Shown: positions 1 through 9,894 of the stretch, in pieces | How the letters are laid out: each line of letters starts with the position of its first letter | How positions within the stretch are numbered: position 1 is the first letter of the stretch | From: an alpha proteobacterium L41A | Lineage (GTDB): Bacteria > Pseudomonadota > Alphaproteobacteria > Caulobacterales > Caulobacteraceae | Length of the DNA stretch: 64,000 nt | Reading direction: 5' to 3' | Assembly (NCBI GenBank): GCA_000335735.1 | Contig: AMYY01000015.1 | Location: 1-64,000 of the forward strand | Program-made: the position numbers and the translations under genes | The notes under the pieces: generated by a model | What the model saw: only the letters and a program-made list of their open reading frames with translations | The model's database searches: none | What the model was told of the DNA's origin: nothing

Positions 1-540
1 CCGCGTCCGCAGATTGGTCGTGCCGGCGATGCCGCCCTCGATCATGTTAGCGGCGACGTTCTTGTAGACGTCCACGCCAGCCAGCAGGTCCGCCGATACG
101 TCTTCGAAGCTGAGGCCGCGACCGTTGGAGGCCGAAAAGATGTCGCGGCCATTAGTTTCCGAGCGAACCCAGGACAGGCCGCGGATGAAGACGCCGCCGC
201 CCTCTGCCGCCAGACGGGCCGGGTCGCGCGCAGCGTTCGTGCGCTGAAGGGTGACGCCAGGAATGCGTTGCAGGGCCTCGGACACCGAACGGTCAGGCAG
301 GGCGCCGATGTCAACGGCGGTCACGGAGTCGACGATGACCTCGGACGTCTTCTTGATGGCTTGGGCCGAGCGAAGCTGTGCGCGGATGCCGGTGACGACC
401 ACTTCATCAACCGTGGTCGCATCATCCGATTGGGCCGGGCTCTCTTGAGCCAACACAGCGGTCGGCAGCGACGCCGCGACCGTAAGCAAGGATGCGCCGC
501 ACAGCAGAGCGACGCGACGAACGTGATTTTGACGAGACAT
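1..540 (-). CDS. TonB-dependent receptor, N-terminal part
   Basis: The window edge cuts this gene, and only the first 180 codons are present. The visible part has a signal peptide ending near LPTAVLAQ, then a TonB-box-like stretch (TTVDEVVVTG) and a plug domain with the usual PDRSVSEALQRIPGV and VFIRGL motifs. It would sit in the outer membrane and import a substrate using TonB energy. Its divergent position beside paired halogenase genes and a sugar oxidation cluster suggests a sugar or glycoside substrate, as for many Caulobacterales receptors. That substrate is an inference. The ATG at 540 has a purine-rich AGGAAGG about 14 bases upstream. Confidence 0.93.
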   Translation of the reverse strand, partial: MSRQNHVRRVALLCGASLLTVAASLPTAVLAQESPAQSDDATTVDEVVVTGIRAQLRSAQAIKKTSEVIVDSVTAVDIGALPDRSVSEALQRIPGVTLQRTNAARDPARLAAEGGGVFIRGLSWVRSETNGRDIFSASNGRGLSFEDVSADLLAGVDVYKNVAANMIEGGIAGTTNLRTR

Positions 541-685
541 CGGTCTCAGAACCTTCCTGCTGGTCGCGCCCGCCGCTTATCAACGACGTAGGACGACATC
601 CCTCCCGACGTGAACTCACCCATCATCTGATGGCATGATCACCTTTCAAGGATGCACAAGTTTTCATGTGCTGAAAAGCATTTTC

Positions 686-699
686 TGTTAGCGCTACCA
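686..699. promoter_or_regulatory. LacI-type operator-like palindrome
   Basis: TGTTAGCGCTACCA is a 14-base near-perfect palindrome with one mismatch and a central GC, lying between the divergent receptor and halogenase genes. TGNTAGCGCTANCA-like sites are typical LacI-family operators for sugar genes in Caulobacter and Xanthomonas. No LacI-family regulator is encoded in the window, so a regulator elsewhere would have to bind it. Confidence 0.5.
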
Positions 700-774
700 C
701 AATGGCGCAATGATGATCCCCGGCTATTAGATGGCGACACAGGATCTGCGACAAGCGGGCGACAGGGAGCAGGC

Positions 775-2286
775 ATGAGCGACCAGACGGAACCGGTGCG
801 CCACATCGCCATTGTGGGCGGCGGGACGGCCGGCTGGATGGCCGCCGCCGCGCTGGGCAAAGCGTTCACCCGCAGCAACGGGCTGTCCCTAAAGATCACC
901 CTGGTGGAATCGGAGTCGATCGGCACGGTCGGCGTCGGCGAGGCCACCATCCCGCCTATCCGTCAGTTCGTGCAGATGATCGGACTGTCCGAAGAGGACT
1001 TTATCCGCTCGACGGCCGCGACCGCCAAACTTGGAATCGCCTTCAAGGACTGGACCGCGCCGGGTTCGGAGTATTTCCACGGCTTCGGCGACTACGGGCC
1101 CACGATCGCAGGACAGGCCTGGCGGCAGTATCTGTTTCGCCTGAAGGCCGCCGGCCGAATCGATACGCTAGACCCCTGGTCCATGCCCACCGCCATGGCT
1201 CGCGCCGGCAAGTTCGCGCCGCCGGTCGAAGACAGCCGATCGGTGCTGTCTCACTATTCGTATGCGTATCAGTTCGACGCGGGCCTATTCGCACGGCGGC
1301 TCAGGACGCTGGCGGAGACGCTTGGCGTCGTTCGGCGCGAGGGGCGGATCACGGGCGTGGATCGCGACGGCGAGACGGGTCTGGTGCGGGCCGTAACGCT
1401 TGAACACGGCGGCGAGGTCGAGGCTGATCTGTTCATCGACTGCTCGGGTTTCCGAGGCCTGCTGATCGAACAGACGATGCAGGCGGGCTACGAGGAATGG
1501 ATGCATTGGCTGCCGTGCGACCGCGCCGTCGCGATGCCGTGCGCGTCCAGCCTGGCACCGGAGCCGTTCACTACCGCCCGCGCGCGTGAGGCCGGCTGGC
1601 AGTGGCGCATCCCGCTGCAGCACCGTGTCGGCAACGGTTATGTCTATTCCAGCGCCCATGTGGACGATCAGACGGCGCTGGAGGACCTGCTGGGTCAAAT
1701 CGAATCGGAGCCCTTGGTCGAGCCCAATCGTTTGAGGTTCGTCACCGGGCGTCGACGCGAGGCGTGGAAAGGCAACGTCGTGTCGCTGGGCCTGGCGTCC
1801 GGTTTCGTCGAGCCGCTGGAGTCCACCAGCATCAATCTGATCCAGACCGGGATCGGCAGGCTCTTGGAAATGTTCCCCGACCGCAGCTTCGATCCGGCCC
1901 TGATCCGCGAATACAATCGACGCTCGGCCCAGGAGTTCGAGCGCATCCGCGACTTCATCGTCCTGCACTATCATCTGGCCGGTCGCGCAGGCGCGATGTG
2001 GGACCGATGCCGCGAGACGGCGCCGCCTGACACGCTGATGGAGAAGATCGAACTGTTCCGCGCGCGCGGAGAGGTCGGCCTGCTGGCGGACGAGTCTTTC
2101 CGCGAAGACAGCTGGGCTGCGGTCTTCACCGGCCTGGGCGCATGGCCGAAACAAGCGTCTCCCCTCGTCTGTATCGACGATCTAGAGACCGTGGATCGAC
2201 AGGCGCGTCAGTTCGCGCAACTGATCGCACGGGCGGCGGCCGCCCTGCCCGACCACTCCACCACCTTCACCGGTTACACACGATGA
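775..2286 (+). CDS. Flavin-dependent tryptophan halogenase family protein
   Basis: This 503-residue flavoprotein has the N-terminal FAD-binding [13 protein letters not shown] motif, the following [14 protein letters not shown] motif, a lysine in [11 protein letters not shown] at the place of the catalytic lysine of PrnA-type halogenases, and a WQWRIPLQ segment matching the WxWxIP signature. The family uses FADH2, O2 and halide to make a hypohalous oxidant. The real substrate of the copies next to TonB receptors is unknown. The start at 775 follows a GGGAGC ribosome site; an upstream in-frame ATG at 652 would add a non-conserved leader. It overlaps the next gene by ATGA, so the two paralogues are probably translated together. 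Confidence 0.88.
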   Translation: MSDQTEPVRHIAIVGGGTAGWMAAAALGKAFTRSNGLSLKITLVESESIGTVGVGEATIPPIRQFVQMIGLSEEDFIRSTAATAKLGIAFKDWTAPGSEYFHGFGDYGPTIAGQAWRQYLFRLKAAGRIDTLDPWSMPTAMARAGKFAPPVEDSRSVLSHYSYAYQFDAGLFARRLRTLAETLGVVRREGRITGVDRDGETGLVRAVTLEHGGEVEADLFIDCSGFRGLLIEQTMQAGYEEWMHWLPCDRAVAMPCASSLAPEPFTTARAREAGWQWRIPLQHRVGNGYVYSSAHVDDQTALEDLLGQIESEPLVEPNRLRFVTGRRREAWKGNVVSLGLASGFVEPLESTSINLIQTGIGRLLEMFPDRSFDPALIREYNRRSAQEFERIRDFIVLHYHLAGRAGAMWDRCRETAPPDTLMEKIELFRARGEVGLLADESFREDSWAAVFTGLGAWPKQASPLVCIDDLETVDRQARQFAQLIARAAAALPDHSTTFTGYTR

Positions 2287-3794
2287 TCCCTGCCCCGCTG
2301 AAGCGCATTCTGATCGTCGGCGGCGGCACGGCCGGCTGGATGGCGGCCGCCGCGCTGGCGCACGTCACGCGCGGCACGGTGAAGGTCGAACTGGTCGAGT
2401 CCGAGGCTATCGGCACGGTCGGCGTCGGTGAGGCCACGATCCCGCCGATCCTGCTGTTCAACCAACTGCTGGGCATCGACGAGAACGAATTCGTTCGCGC
2501 GACGCAAGCGACCTACAAGCTCGGCATCCAGTTCCATGACTGGCACCGAAAGGGCGAAAGCTACTTCCACCCCTTCGGCGTCTATGGAACCCGCATCGAC
2601 GCGGCGTCCTTCCATCAATATTGGCTACGCCTGAACAAGGCGGGTCTGGACGACGATCTGAGCGCCTATTCGGTCACCACGGTGGCCTCCCAGATGGGTC
2701 GCTTCACCCGGCCCGACGGCGATCCGCGCGGCGTCGCCTCGCAGATGACCTACGCCTTTCATTTCGACGCGGGCCTGTACGCCAGCTTCCTCCGTCAGCG
2801 CGCCGAGGCGAACGGCGTGGTGCGGCATGAGGGCACGATCGCCGACGTGCGCTTGCGCGACGGCGACGGCTTTATCCAGTCGGTGCGACTGGATGACGGC
2901 CGCGAACTTGCGGCGGACTTCTTCATCGACTGTTCGGGCTTCCGAGGCCTGCTGATCGAAGGCGCGCTGAAGACAGGTTACGAGGACTGGACCCATTGGC
3001 TGCCGGCCGACCGGGCGGTGGCCATGCCCTGCACCCGGGTCGGCGATCCGACACCCTATACCCAGTCGACGGCCTTAGAGGCGGGATGGCGCTGGCGCAT
3101 TCCGCTGCAGCACCGCACCGGCAACGGCTATGTCTATTGCAGCCCCTTCATCTCCGACGATGAGGCTCAAGCCAGGCTGCGCGCCTCCCTAGACGGCGAG
3201 GCGATGGCGGATCCGAACTTCCTGCGATTCACCACCGGGCGCCGCAAGAAGACTTGGAACAAGAACTGTCTGGCCCTGGGCTTGGCGTCGGGGTTCTTGG
3301 AGCCGCTGGAATCGACCTCCATCCATCTGGTGCAGTCCGGCATATCCAAGCTGCTGCTGCACTTTCCCGACACCGGCTTCGCCCAGGCCGACATCGACAG
3401 TTACAACCGCCAAATGCGCCTTGAGGTAGAACGGATCAGGGACTTCATCATCCTGCACTATCACGCGACAACGCGCGACGATTCAGCCCTGTGGCGGCAT
3501 GTGCAGGCCATGGATGTGCCCGAAACGCTCAAGCAGAAGATGGAGCAGTTCCGCAGTCGGGGTCGTGTCTTCCGCTATGACGACGAACTGTTCCAGGAGA
3601 CGAACTGGATCGCCGTCTTGTTGGGCCAGGGCATCGTCCCCGAGCGCCACGATCCGATCACTGAAACCATTCCGCTGGATCATGTCCGTCAACGCCTTCA
3701 GCACATGAAGGCGATGATCCGGCAGGGCGTCGAACGGATGCCTACCCATGAGGCCTTCATCGCCGCCAATGCAAAGGCGCCGCCGCTTAGCTAA
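2283..3794 (+). CDS. Flavin-dependent tryptophan halogenase family protein (paralogue)
   Basis: This second halogenase-like protein is also 503 residues and closely similar to its upstream neighbour along its whole length. It keeps the FAD motif ([13 protein letters not shown]), the GVGEATIP motif, a lysine in [11 protein letters not shown] and WRWRIPLQ. Such pairs are common beside TonB receptors in Caulobacterales; a related Brevundimonas enzyme, BrvH, is known to brominate indole, but the natural substrate is not settled. Its start codon overlaps the preceding stop. It converges on the dehydratase gene with only about 23 bases between the stops. Halogenation is a family-level inference, and a role in modifying a receptor ligand is speculative. 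Confidence 0.88.
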   Translation: MIPAPLKRILIVGGGTAGWMAAAALAHVTRGTVKVELVESEAIGTVGVGEATIPPILLFNQLLGIDENEFVRATQATYKLGIQFHDWHRKGESYFHPFGVYGTRIDAASFHQYWLRLNKAGLDDDLSAYSVTTVASQMGRFTRPDGDPRGVASQMTYAFHFDAGLYASFLRQRAEANGVVRHEGTIADVRLRDGDGFIQSVRLDDGRELAADFFIDCSGFRGLLIEGALKTGYEDWTHWLPADRAVAMPCTRVGDPTPYTQSTALEAGWRWRIPLQHRTGNGYVYCSPFISDDEAQARLRASLDGEAMADPNFLRFTTGRRKKTWNKNCLALGLASGFLEPLESTSIHLVQSGISKLLLHFPDTGFAQADIDSYNRQMRLEVERIRDFIILHYHATTRDDSALWRHVQAMDVPETLKQKMEQFRSRGRVFRYDDELFQETNWIAVLLGQGIVPERHDPITETIPLDHVRQRLQHMKAMIRQGVERMPTHEAFIAANAKAPPLS

Positions 3795-3817
3795 GGCCGG
3801 CGGCGGCGGCGGCTTGG

Positions 3818-5620
3818 TCAGTGATTATCGCGCGGCAGGCCCAGAGTATCGACGATGCGGTGGTATTTGACGGCGGGCTCCAGCACGGCGCCGGTTTCAA
3901 GCTGGCCGACGGTAGCGCGCTGCATCTCCTGCCACGGGGTTTGTGAGGCAGGGTATTTGTAGCCGCCTGCCGGCTCGAACGCCTGGCGACGCTGGGCCAG
4001 TTCGTCATCCGAGATCAGTATGTCGGCCCGGCCGGTGTTCAGGTCGATGCGGACCCGGTCGCCGGTCTTCAGCAGGGCGATGTTTCCGCCCGCCGCCGCC
4101 TCGGGCGAGGCATTCAGGATCGAGGGTGAGCCGGAGGTGCCGGACTGACGCCCGTCGCCGATGCAGGCCAGGGCGCTGACGCCCTTCTTGATGAGATAGG
4201 CAGGCGGCCGCATGTTCACGACCTCGGCGGCGCCCGGATAGCCGATGGGGCCGGCGCCGCGCATGAACAGCAGGGTCTGTTCGGTGATGCCCAGGCTCTC
4301 GTCGTCGATGCGGTGGTGATAGTCCTCGGGGCCGTCGAACACGACGGCCGGGCCTTCGAAGGCGTTCAGGTCGTCGGGGTTGGACAGGTAGCGCTCGCGG
4401 AACTCAGGGCTGATTACGCTCAGCTTCATGATGGCTGAACTGAACAGATTGCCGGTGAAGACGACGAAGCCGGCATCGGTCTTCATCGGGGCGTCGAAGG
4501 TCTTGATGACGTCGGGCAGGACAATCTCGGCGCCCTTGCAGTTCTCGCCGATCGACTTGCCGGTGACGGTCAGGGCGTCCTCGTTGATCAGTCCGTGCTT
4601 CATCAGTTCGCACACGACGGCGGGCACGCCGCCGGCATGGAAATAGTCCTCGCCCAAATATTCGCCGGCGGGCTGGAGGTTGACCAGCAGGGGCACGTGC
4701 AGGCCTTCGGTCTGCCAGTCCTGAAGCGGCACATCGACATGGGCGTGGCGGGCCAGCGCCGTCAGGTGGATCGGAGCGTTGGTCGAGCCGCCGATGGCCG
4801 AGTTTACGACGATGGCGTTGTGGAAGGCTTCCTTGGTCAGGATGTCCGAAGGCTTCAGGTCCTCGCGCACCATCTCCACGATGCGCAGGCCGGTCTCATA
4901 GGCGACCTGGGCGCGCTCGCGGTACGGCGCCGGGATGGCGGCAGAGCCGGGCAGCGACATGCCCAGCGCCTCGGCCAGCGAGTTCATCGTCGTCGCCGTG
5001 CCCATGGTGTTGCAATAGCCGACCGAGGGGGCGGACGACGCCACTAGTTCGATGAACCCGTCGTAGTCGATCTCTCCGGCCGCCATCATCTGACGCGCCT
5101 TCCAGATGATGGTGCCCGAGCCCGTTCGCTCGCCTTTGTGCCAGCCGTTCAGCATGGGGCCGACCGACAGGGCGATGGCGGGGATGTCCACGGTGGCTGC
5201 GGCCATCAGGCAGGCGGGCGTGGTCTTGTCGCAACCGATGGTCAGGACGACGCCGTCCAGCGGATAGCCGTAGAGGCTCTCGACCAGACCCAGATAGGCC
5301 AGGTTGCGGTCCAAACCGGCCGTCGGGCGCTTGCCGGTTTCCTGGATCGGATGGACGGGAAACTCCATGGCGATGCCGCCCGCCTCGCGGATGCCTTCAC
5401 GCACGCGCTCGGCCAGGACAAGGTGGTGGCGATTACAGGGCGACAGGTCCGAGCCTGTCTGGGCGATGCCGATGATCGGCTTGTTCGACTGAAGTTCTTT
5501 GCGCGTCAGGCCGTAGTTCAGATAGCGCTCGAGATAGAGGGCCGTCATGTCCGGGTTTTCCGGATTGTCGAACCAGGCGCGGCTGCGGAGCGGCTTTGCG
5601 GTCTTGGAATAGTCGGTCAT
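3818..5620 (-). CDS. IlvD/Edd-family sugar-acid dehydratase (probably galactonate dehydratase)
   Basis: This 600-residue protein is a member of the dihydroxy-acid/phosphogluconate dehydratase family, which binds an Fe-S cluster and Mg2+ and dehydrates aldonates to 2-keto-3-deoxy acids. The conserved cysteines appear in [22 protein letters not shown] and GYCNTMGTA, and C-terminal [13 protein letters not shown] is typical. It resembles Caulobacter xylonate dehydratase XylD. The KDGal kinase and KDPGal aldolase nearby favour D-galactonate as substrate over xylonate. I chose the ATG at 5620, one base after the stop of the SDR gene (TGAaATG), over an in-frame start at 5647 inside that gene. It is co-transcribed with the SDR. 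Confidence 0.85.
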   Translation of the reverse strand: MTDYSKTAKPLRSRAWFDNPENPDMTALYLERYLNYGLTRKELQSNKPIIGIAQTGSDLSPCNRHHLVLAERVREGIREAGGIAMEFPVHPIQETGKRPTAGLDRNLAYLGLVESLYGYPLDGVVLTIGCDKTTPACLMAAATVDIPAIALSVGPMLNGWHKGERTGSGTIIWKARQMMAAGEIDYDGFIELVASSAPSVGYCNTMGTATTMNSLAEALGMSLPGSAAIPAPYRERAQVAYETGLRIVEMVREDLKPSDILTKEAFHNAIVVNSAIGGSTNAPIHLTALARHAHVDVPLQDWQTEGLHVPLLVNLQPAGEYLGEDYFHAGGVPAVVCELMKHGLINEDALTVTGKSIGENCKGAEIVLPDVIKTFDAPMKTDAGFVVFTGNLFSSAIMKLSVISPEFRERYLSNPDDLNAFEGPAVVFDGPEDYHHRIDDESLGITEQTLLFMRGAGPIGYPGAAEVVNMRPPAYLIKKGVSALACIGDGRQSGTSGSPSILNASPEAAAGGNIALLKTGDRVRIDLNTGRADILISDDELAQRRQAFEPAGGYKYPASQTPWQEMQRATVGQLETGAVLEPAVKYHRIVDTLGLPRDNH

Positions 5621-5621
5621 T

Positions 5622-6371
5622 TCAGGTCCAGCCGCCGTCGACGACATAGTGTTGATTGGTGATCGCCCCGGCCTCGTCCGAACACATGAAAACGACGACG
5701 CGAGCGATGTCGTCCGGCAGGAGCCGGCGCTTGAGGCACTGGTTGGCGTAGATGTCTTTTTCGGTTTCCGGCGTGACCCAGAGTTCGAGCTGGCGTTCGG
5801 TCATGATCCAGCCGGGGGCGACGGCGTTCACACGAACGCCGAACTCGCCGAAATCCCGGGCCAGCGAACGGGTCAGTCCGATCACCGCCGACTTGCAGGC
5901 CGTATAGGCCGGCATACCGCCTTGGCCAATGACCCAGGAGGTCGAGCCAAGATTGACGATCGCGCCCTTGCCCGACGCCTTCATGTCGGGAAGCACCGCC
6001 TGGGCGGCGAAGAACTGGTGCTTGAGGTTCACAGCCATTCGGCCGTCCCAGTACTCTTCCGTCACCTCCAGCGTGGCGTGACGTTCGTCGTGGGCGGCGT
6101 TGTTGACCAGGATGTCGATGGGACCAAAGGCGTCTCGCACCGTGGCGATGGCGGCCTTCAGCGCCGGAATGTCGGTCAGGTCGCAGGCGACGAATAGCGC
6201 GCCCTGCCCCAACTCGGCCTGAAGTTTCGCGCCGCGCGCCGTGTCAATGTCCAGAAACCCGACTCGCGCACCCTGCGCATGAAAGGCCCGAACGATGCTC
6301 TCGCCGATGCCGCCGGCGCCGCCGGTGACGACGACGGTCTTGCCCTTCAGATCGGAGTAGATGGCAGCCAT
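5622..6371 (-). CDS. SDR-family aldose (galactose/xylose) 1-dehydrogenase
   Basis: This 249-residue short-chain dehydrogenase has the cofactor motif TGGAGGIG, the NNA motif, the catalytic Ser in NLGSTSW and YTACK holding the catalytic Tyr and Lys. It is similar along its length to Caulobacter xylose dehydrogenase XylB. It should oxidise an aldose to the aldonolactone with NAD(P)+, feeding the dehydratase whose gene starts one base after its stop. The neighbouring vSGLT-like symporter and KDPGal pathway genes suggest D-galactose as the sugar. L-arabinose, D-fucose or D-xylose remain possible. Confidence 0.85.
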   Translation of the reverse strand: MAAIYSDLKGKTVVVTGGAGGIGESIVRAFHAQGARVGFLDIDTARGAKLQAELGQGALFVACDLTDIPALKAAIATVRDAFGPIDILVNNAAHDERHATLEVTEEYWDGRMAVNLKHQFFAAQAVLPDMKASGKGAIVNLGSTSWVIGQGGMPAYTACKSAVIGLTRSLARDFGEFGVRVNAVAPGWIMTERQLELWVTPETEKDIYANQCLKRRLLPDDIARVVVFMCSDEAGAITNQHYVVDGGWT

Positions 6372-6419
6372 GGATGCGGGCCTCCCCAGGCCGGAGGCCG
6401 TCTACGCGGCCCAAGGCCT

Positions 6420-6450
6420 TTTCACAAATGAAACTTGTTGCCGTCAACAA
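6420..6450 (-). promoter_or_regulatory. Candidate operator upstream of SDR/dehydratase operon
   Basis: Two adjacent perfect inverted repeats lie in the gap between the IclR stop and the SDR start: TTTCA-CAAA-TGAAA (6420-6433) and TTGTTG-CCGT-CAACAA (6435-6450). Their place just upstream of the SDR fits a regulator binding site, and IclR is the obvious candidate regulator. Binding is not shown by sequence alone. Confidence 0.4.
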
Positions 6451-6468
6451 AAAACAGCGACGTTTGGA

Positions 6469-7242
6469 TCAAGCCTGGGATACGGCGCTCATCTGGTCCG
6501 AGATCACCTCAGCGGCCCGCGCCAGAAGCGCAGCCGCATCGTCCTTTGTGCAGGTCATCGGGGCCTGTTCTATGAAAGGCGTGATCAGGGTGGCGATGAT
6601 CCCGTCGGATCCCATGATCGGCGCCACGAGGTCCGTAACACCCTTCACGAAATCGCTGGCCCGCTCGACATAGGGGCCTTGCGTCATCGCCTGAGAACGC
6701 TCCGCGAACGCCTCCACAGCCGGCTGGCCGAACTGGGCGGCCAGGATGTCATGCAGGTACTTGCGGGCTCGCGCGTTCGCTCGCGAATAGAACATCAGCC
6801 CCGAGGTGGCGTGCAGTATGCTGCGCCGGTAGCCGATCCGCACCGAATAGCCGAGGTCGCCGGGGCTCTCGATCCGAGCGATGACCACGATCTGGTCGCC
6901 GGACGGCACGACCAGATGGCAGGACTGCATCGTCGACGACGCCAGATCGCGCATGGCCGGCATGGCGACATCGACCAGCGACTTGATCGGCGCCTGGGTC
7001 ATGCCGAGCGTGAACAGACGATTGGTCAGGCGATAGCCGTCGGTCGACTGTTCGATATAGCCGCGAAACTCCAGAACCTGGATCATGCGGAACAGTTCGC
7101 TGACCGAGCGTCCCAGGGTGACGGACATCTGCGAAGGCGTCATCGGCTCACCTTGGGCCGACAACAACTCCAGAACGTCCAGGCCCTTCTCCAACGCAGG
7201 CGCGCGGTATTTGCGGTCGTCGACGGCGTCTTGGTCGGTCAT
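6469..7242 (-). CDS. IclR-family transcriptional regulator
   Basis: This 257-residue protein has an N-terminal winged helix-turn-helix (around residues 15-75, with LGRSVSELFRMIQVLEFRGY) and a C-terminal IclR effector-binding domain. IclR proteins of sugar and aromatic pathways repress or activate adjacent genes in response to a pathway metabolite. It is divergent from the symporter gene and lies upstream of the SDR/dehydratase operon on the same strand, so it probably controls both arms. The ATG at 7242 follows an AGGA sequence; a longer in-frame start at 7320 would add a low-complexity leader and is less likely. Confidence 0.88.
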   Translation of the reverse strand: MTDQDAVDDRKYRAPALEKGLDVLELLSAQGEPMTPSQMSVTLGRSVSELFRMIQVLEFRGYIEQSTDGYRLTNRLFTLGMTQAPIKSLVDVAMPAMRDLASSTMQSCHLVVPSGDQIVVIARIESPGDLGYSVRIGYRRSILHATSGLMFYSRANARARKYLHDILAAQFGQPAVEAFAERSQAMTQGPYVERASDFVKGVTDLVAPIMGSDGIIATLITPFIEQAPMTCTKDDAAALLARAAEVISDQMSAVSQA

Positions 7243-7320
7243 GGCAATCCTGTCACTTGGGCCTAACCTTGCCCTTGCCGCCGCCGCGATGGAAGCCGAA
7301 GCGGCGAACGGCCTACTCAT

Positions 7321-7367
7321 TATCGCAGGTAAAATGCGTCAGCGCATATAAAAAATCCATTGCGATA
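7321..7367. promoter_or_regulatory. Divergent promoter region between IclR and symporter
   Basis: The AT-rich gap holds TATCGCA (7321-7327) and its inverted copy TGCGATA (7361-7367), enclosing a tighter repeat ATGCG-TCAG-CGCAT (7334-7347) that runs straight into TATAAA. Nested symmetric arms around a possible -10 element suggest an operator controlling the symporter, the regulator or both. The regulator binding here is inferred to be IclR. Confidence 0.4.
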
Positions 7368-7430
7368 GGGTGGATGCTCGCCTAGGCTTTGAACCAAGCT
7401 CGATAACGGGCCGCATCGGGGAAATGCACC

Positions 7431-9002
7431 ATGTCGCTCGCAGGCATCGATCTCGCCATTCTGGCGATCTACGCCGTCTTCATCTTCGGCCTGGCCCAGT
7501 GGGTCTCACGCAGCAAGGCGGGCGAGCAGAAGACCTCCACCGACTATTTCATGGCGTCCAAGAGCCTGCCGTGGTGGGCCATCGGCGCCTCCCTGATCGC
7601 GGCCAACATTTCGGCCGAGCAGATCATTGGCATGAGCGGCTCGGGCTATGTGATTGGCCTGGGCATCGCGTCGTATGAATGGATGGCGGCGCTGACCCTG
7701 CTGATCGTGGGCAAGTTCTTCCTGCCGATCTTCCTGCGCAACGAGATCGTGACCATGCCGCAGTTCCTGCAGCAACGGTACGGGCCGACGATCCGCAACG
7801 TGATGGCCGTCTTCTGGCTGCTGCTCTACGTCTTCGTGAACGTGACCTCGATCCTGTGGCTGGGCGCCATCGCGGTGCACACGGTGACAGGCTTCAATCA
7901 GGATTACGCCATCGTCGCCATCGGCGTCTTCGCCCTGGCCTATCAGCTGTGGGGCGGGTTGAAGGCCGTGGCCCTGACCGACATCGTCCAGGTGGCCCTG
8001 CTGGTCTGCGGCGGCCTGATCATCGGCTTCATCGCCCTGTCGACCATCGGCGGCGCGGGCGCGGCGGCGGGCTTCCATACCCTGATCACCCAGTTCCCGG
8101 ACAAGTTCGACATGATCCTGTCCAGAGACAACCCCCACTATCAAGAGCTGCCGGGCATCGCCGTCCTGCTGGGCGGCCTGTGGGTCATGAACATCAGCTA
8201 CTGGGGCTTCAACCAGTACATCATCCAGCGCGCCCTGGCCGCCAAGTCGCTGCCGGAAGCGCAAAAGGGCATCGCCTTCGCCGCCTATCTGAAGCTGCTG
8301 ATGCCGGTGATCGTGGTCCTGCCGGGCATGGCGGCGCTGATCCTGGCGCCCAATCTGTCGGCGCCGGACCAGGCCTATCCGACGATGATGAACCTGCTGC
8401 CGGTCGGTTTGAAGGGTCTGGTCTTCGCCGCCCTTATCGCCGCCATCATCGCCTCCCTGGCGTCCAAGGTGAACTCGATCTCGACCATCTTCACCCTGGA
8501 TCTCTACGCCAAGATCAAGAAGGACACGCCCGAACATCAGTTGGTCACGGTCGGCCGTATTGCCGCCGTCGCCGCCGTCGTCATCGGCATCCTGACCGCC
8601 CGTCCGTTGCTGGGCGGCTTCGATCAGGCGTTCCAGTTCATTCAGGAGTTCACCGGCTTCTTCACCCCCGGCATCGTGGTCATCTTCATGCTGGGCCTAT
8701 TCTGGAAGCGGGCTTCCGAAGCCGGCGCCCTGACCGCCGCCATAGGCTCGGTCGTGCTATCGGCCATCTTCTGGTGGTTGCAGGAAACCGGCCAGTTCAT
8801 CTTCCCCTTCATGAACCGGGTCGGCGTCGTCTTCGTCGTCTCGCTGATCGCAGCCGTGATCGTGTCCCTGCTGGTCCCGGCCAAGCCTGACGCCATGAAG
8901 ATCAAGCTGGACCAGATCAGCTACAAGACCTCTTTGGGCTTCAACCTGGCGGCGGTCGGCGTGATCGCCTTCCTGATCCTGGTCTATACGATCTGGTGGT
9001 GA
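7431..9002 (+). CDS. Sodium:solute (galactose-type) symporter, vSGLT-like
   Basis: This 523-residue inner membrane protein of the SSS family has about 14 membrane helices. It matches the structurally known Vibrio Na+/galactose symporter vSGLT closely: DYFMASKSLPWWAIGASL, ISAEQIIGMSGSG, GFNQYIIQR and QEFTGFF are shared. Of the vSGLT sugar-binding residues, equivalents of Gln69 (here Q64), Glu88 (E83), Asn260, Lys294 and Gln428 appear to be kept, while Ser91 is replaced by alanine (A86). It should carry the sugar released into the periplasm by the TonB receptor route into the cell with Na+. The gene is followed one base later by the KDGal kinase, so the three rightward genes form an operon. Confidence 0.9.
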   Translation: MSLAGIDLAILAIYAVFIFGLAQWVSRSKAGEQKTSTDYFMASKSLPWWAIGASLIAANISAEQIIGMSGSGYVIGLGIASYEWMAALTLLIVGKFFLPIFLRNEIVTMPQFLQQRYGPTIRNVMAVFWLLLYVFVNVTSILWLGAIAVHTVTGFNQDYAIVAIGVFALAYQLWGGLKAVALTDIVQVALLVCGGLIIGFIALSTIGGAGAAAGFHTLITQFPDKFDMILSRDNPHYQELPGIAVLLGGLWVMNISYWGFNQYIIQRALAAKSLPEAQKGIAFAAYLKLLMPVIVVLPGMAALILAPNLSAPDQAYPTMMNLLPVGLKGLVFAALIAAIIASLASKVNSISTIFTLDLYAKIKKDTPEHQLVTVGRIAAVAAVVIGILTARPLLGGFDQAFQFIQEFTGFFTPGIVVIFMLGLFWKRASEAGALTAAIGSVVLSAIFWWLQETGQFIFPFMNRVGVVFVVSLIAAVIVSLLVPAKPDAMKIKLDQISYKTSLGFNLAAVGVIAFLILVYTIWW

Positions 9003-9003
9003 G

Positions 9004-9894
9004 GTGAGTTCAGCGACCGAACTGATCGGGGTCGATTGGGGCACCAGCAATCTTCGCGTCATGCGGATCGCCCAAGGCGGCGCGGTGCTGGACAGCCGCT
9101 CCGACCCGCGCGGCGCCGGCGGCCTTGCGCCGAACGAGTTCCACGGCGTGCTGACCGAGGTCGCGCGCGGATGGCTGGACAACGGCATGCCCGTCCTGGT
9201 CAGCGGCATGGCCGGGGCGCGGGGCCGGTGGCGTGAAATGGCCTATCTGCCCTGCCCCGCCGGCGTCGCCGATCTGGCGAGAGGCGTGGCCAGTCCCGAC
9301 GACGCACCCCACGTCTCAATCGTGCCCGGGGTCGCCGTGTTCGAGGACGGCCGCCTTCAGGACGTGATCCGCGGCGAGGAGACCCAGGTCTTCGGCCTAG
9401 ATGCCCCCGATGACGCAGTCGTCGTCGGCCCCGGCACCCACAGCAAATGGATCCGCACCGCTGGCGGTCGGATCACGGATTTCCGAACCTTCATGACCGG
9501 CGAGCTGTTCGCCGCCATCCGCAAGGGCACCATCCTGGGCGCCGACATGGGCGACCCCGGCGTGGACGACGACGCCTTCGCCGCCGGTGTCGAGCGATCC
9601 CTGCGCGACCCTGCCGTCACCGCCGCCCTGTTCTCGGTAAGGGTCGAGGGTCTGGCCGGGCGCCTCTCATCGGCGTCGTCGGCCGACTATCTATCCGGCC
9701 TGCTGATCGGGGCCGAGGTCGCGGCCCAAGCTGACGCCAACCACCGCCCCGTCATCCTGATCGGCGCCGAGGCCCTGAGCCGCCGCTATGCCGCCGCCCT
9801 CGCGCAGGGCGGTTTCCAAGATGTCCGCATTGCGGACGGCGCCGCCGCCACGGCCAAGGGTCTGTGGCGCATTCATGAGGCCGCACACCGATGA
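9004..9894 (+). CDS. dgoK: 2-dehydro-3-deoxygalactonokinase
   Basis: This 296-residue kinase has the DgoK-type N-terminal phosphate-binding segment VDWGTSNLRVMR, the central FRTFMTGELFAAIRKG and the C-terminal DGAAATAKGLWRI. It phosphorylates 2-keto-3-deoxygalactonate with ATP to KDPGal. Translation starts at a GTG one base after the symporter stop, and its own stop overlaps the aldolase start by ATGA. The tight order symporter-kinase-aldolase is the lower half of the DeLey-Doudoroff galactose pathway, and the dehydrogenase and dehydratase on the other strand supply the upper half. Confidence 0.9.
   Translation: MSSATELIGVDWGTSNLRVMRIAQGGAVLDSRSDPRGAGGLAPNEFHGVLTEVARGWLDNGMPVLVSGMAGARGRWREMAYLPCPAGVADLARGVASPDDAPHVSIVPGVAVFEDGRLQDVIRGEETQVFGLDAPDDAVVVGPGTHSKWIRTAGGRITDFRTFMTGELFAAIRKGTILGADMGDPGVDDDAFAAGVERSLRDPAVTAALFSVRVEGLAGRLSSASSADYLSGLLIGAEVAAQADANHRPVILIGAEALSRRYAAALAQGGFQDVRIADGAAATAKGLWRIHEAAHR

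Noticed and set aside
661-677. TTTTCA-TGTGC-TGAAAA inverted repeat near the halogenase promoter
   Set aside because: The six-base AT arms are weak and the neighbouring LacI-like site is a better candidate operator.
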